Below are positions 63,971 to 64,000 of a DNA stretch of 64,000 bases, piece after piece. A program made the position numbers and the translations under genes. Each line of letters starts with the position of its first letter. The first letter of the stretch is position 1. Below the pieces are notes generated by a model. That model saw only the letters and a list, made by a program, of their open reading frames with translations, had not been told where the DNA came from and did not search any database. Source of the DNA: Chrysogorgia sp. JL179-B06 (lineage: Eukaryota; Cnidaria; Anthozoa; Scleralcyonacea; Chrysogorgiidae); contig JAYKKM010000149.1 in assembly GCA_035772405.1 (NCBI GenBank), positions 5,392,501 through 5,456,500 on the forward strand, given 5' to 3'.

Positions 63971-64000
63971 TCTTTTACAGATGAAACAAGTTGTAGCAGA

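Overview
The window looks like nuclear DNA of a multicellular animal. It has no bacterial-style gene packing. It contains a CR1/L2-like LINE, hAT, piggyBac and mariner elements, a Ty3/Gypsy LTR element, and a spliced von Willebrand A (vWA) exon pair. A cnidarian, perhaps an anthozoan, is my best guess from the repeat style (for example the palindrome at 32461-32565) and from the virus types, but the sequence does not prove this. Two unrelated endogenised adintovirus/Polinton-class viruses fill most of it.

Element 1 (about 1.3-22.3 kb, moderate GC) is arranged divergently around about 10.85-11.1 kb. The minus-strand block, read right to left, holds two small virion-type genes, a fibre-like protein with a phage tail-fibre motif, two small MG-starting proteins, a BRO-N + VRR-NUC + zinc-finger fusion, several small membrane proteins and a 3' piece of PolB. 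A plus-strand thymidine kinase and a small zinc-finger ORF lie inside this block. The plus-strand block holds three tandem penton-like genes, an integrase with a chromodomain, a long virion protein with membrane segments, the double-jelly-roll major capsid protein (MCP), an A32-type packaging ATPase and one more conserved gene. Nearly every gene carries frameshifts or stops. A LINE sits in the fibre gene, one hAT in a penton-like gene (8-bp target duplication) and another hAT in the ATPase gene (5-bp repeat).

From 22.3 to about 31.9 kb is host-like DNA: a palindrome, a vWA-domain exon pair on the minus strand with dispersed repeats in its intron, a tRNA-derived sequence, several foldback/MITE elements, and an unknown basic/acidic ORF whose upstream region closely resembles one at 37 kb.

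Element 2 (about 32-63.5 kb, very AT-rich) is a second, different virus with a broad gene set: PolB, packaging ATPase fragment, adenain-like protease, basic GG-rich core-like proteins, MCP, penton and an integrase without a chromodomain. It also has a SET-domain protein, a Fic-domain protein and a protein whose N-terminus resembles the histone H3 tail around K4, K9 and K14. A cluster of small Cys-rich paralogues occupies the right end. It is disrupted by a piggyBac-type MITE, a second MITE that cuts the protease gene at its predicted catalytic His, a Gypsy element (47.5-52.3 kb) that has lost most of its RT, and a 1.95-kb tandem duplication (51.26-55.16 kb).

The last 0.5 kb is the 3' end of another LINE and an AT microsatellite. 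The most interesting system is the H3-tail-like protein together with a SET protein in one virus genome, next to a virus that instead carries a chromodomain integrase.
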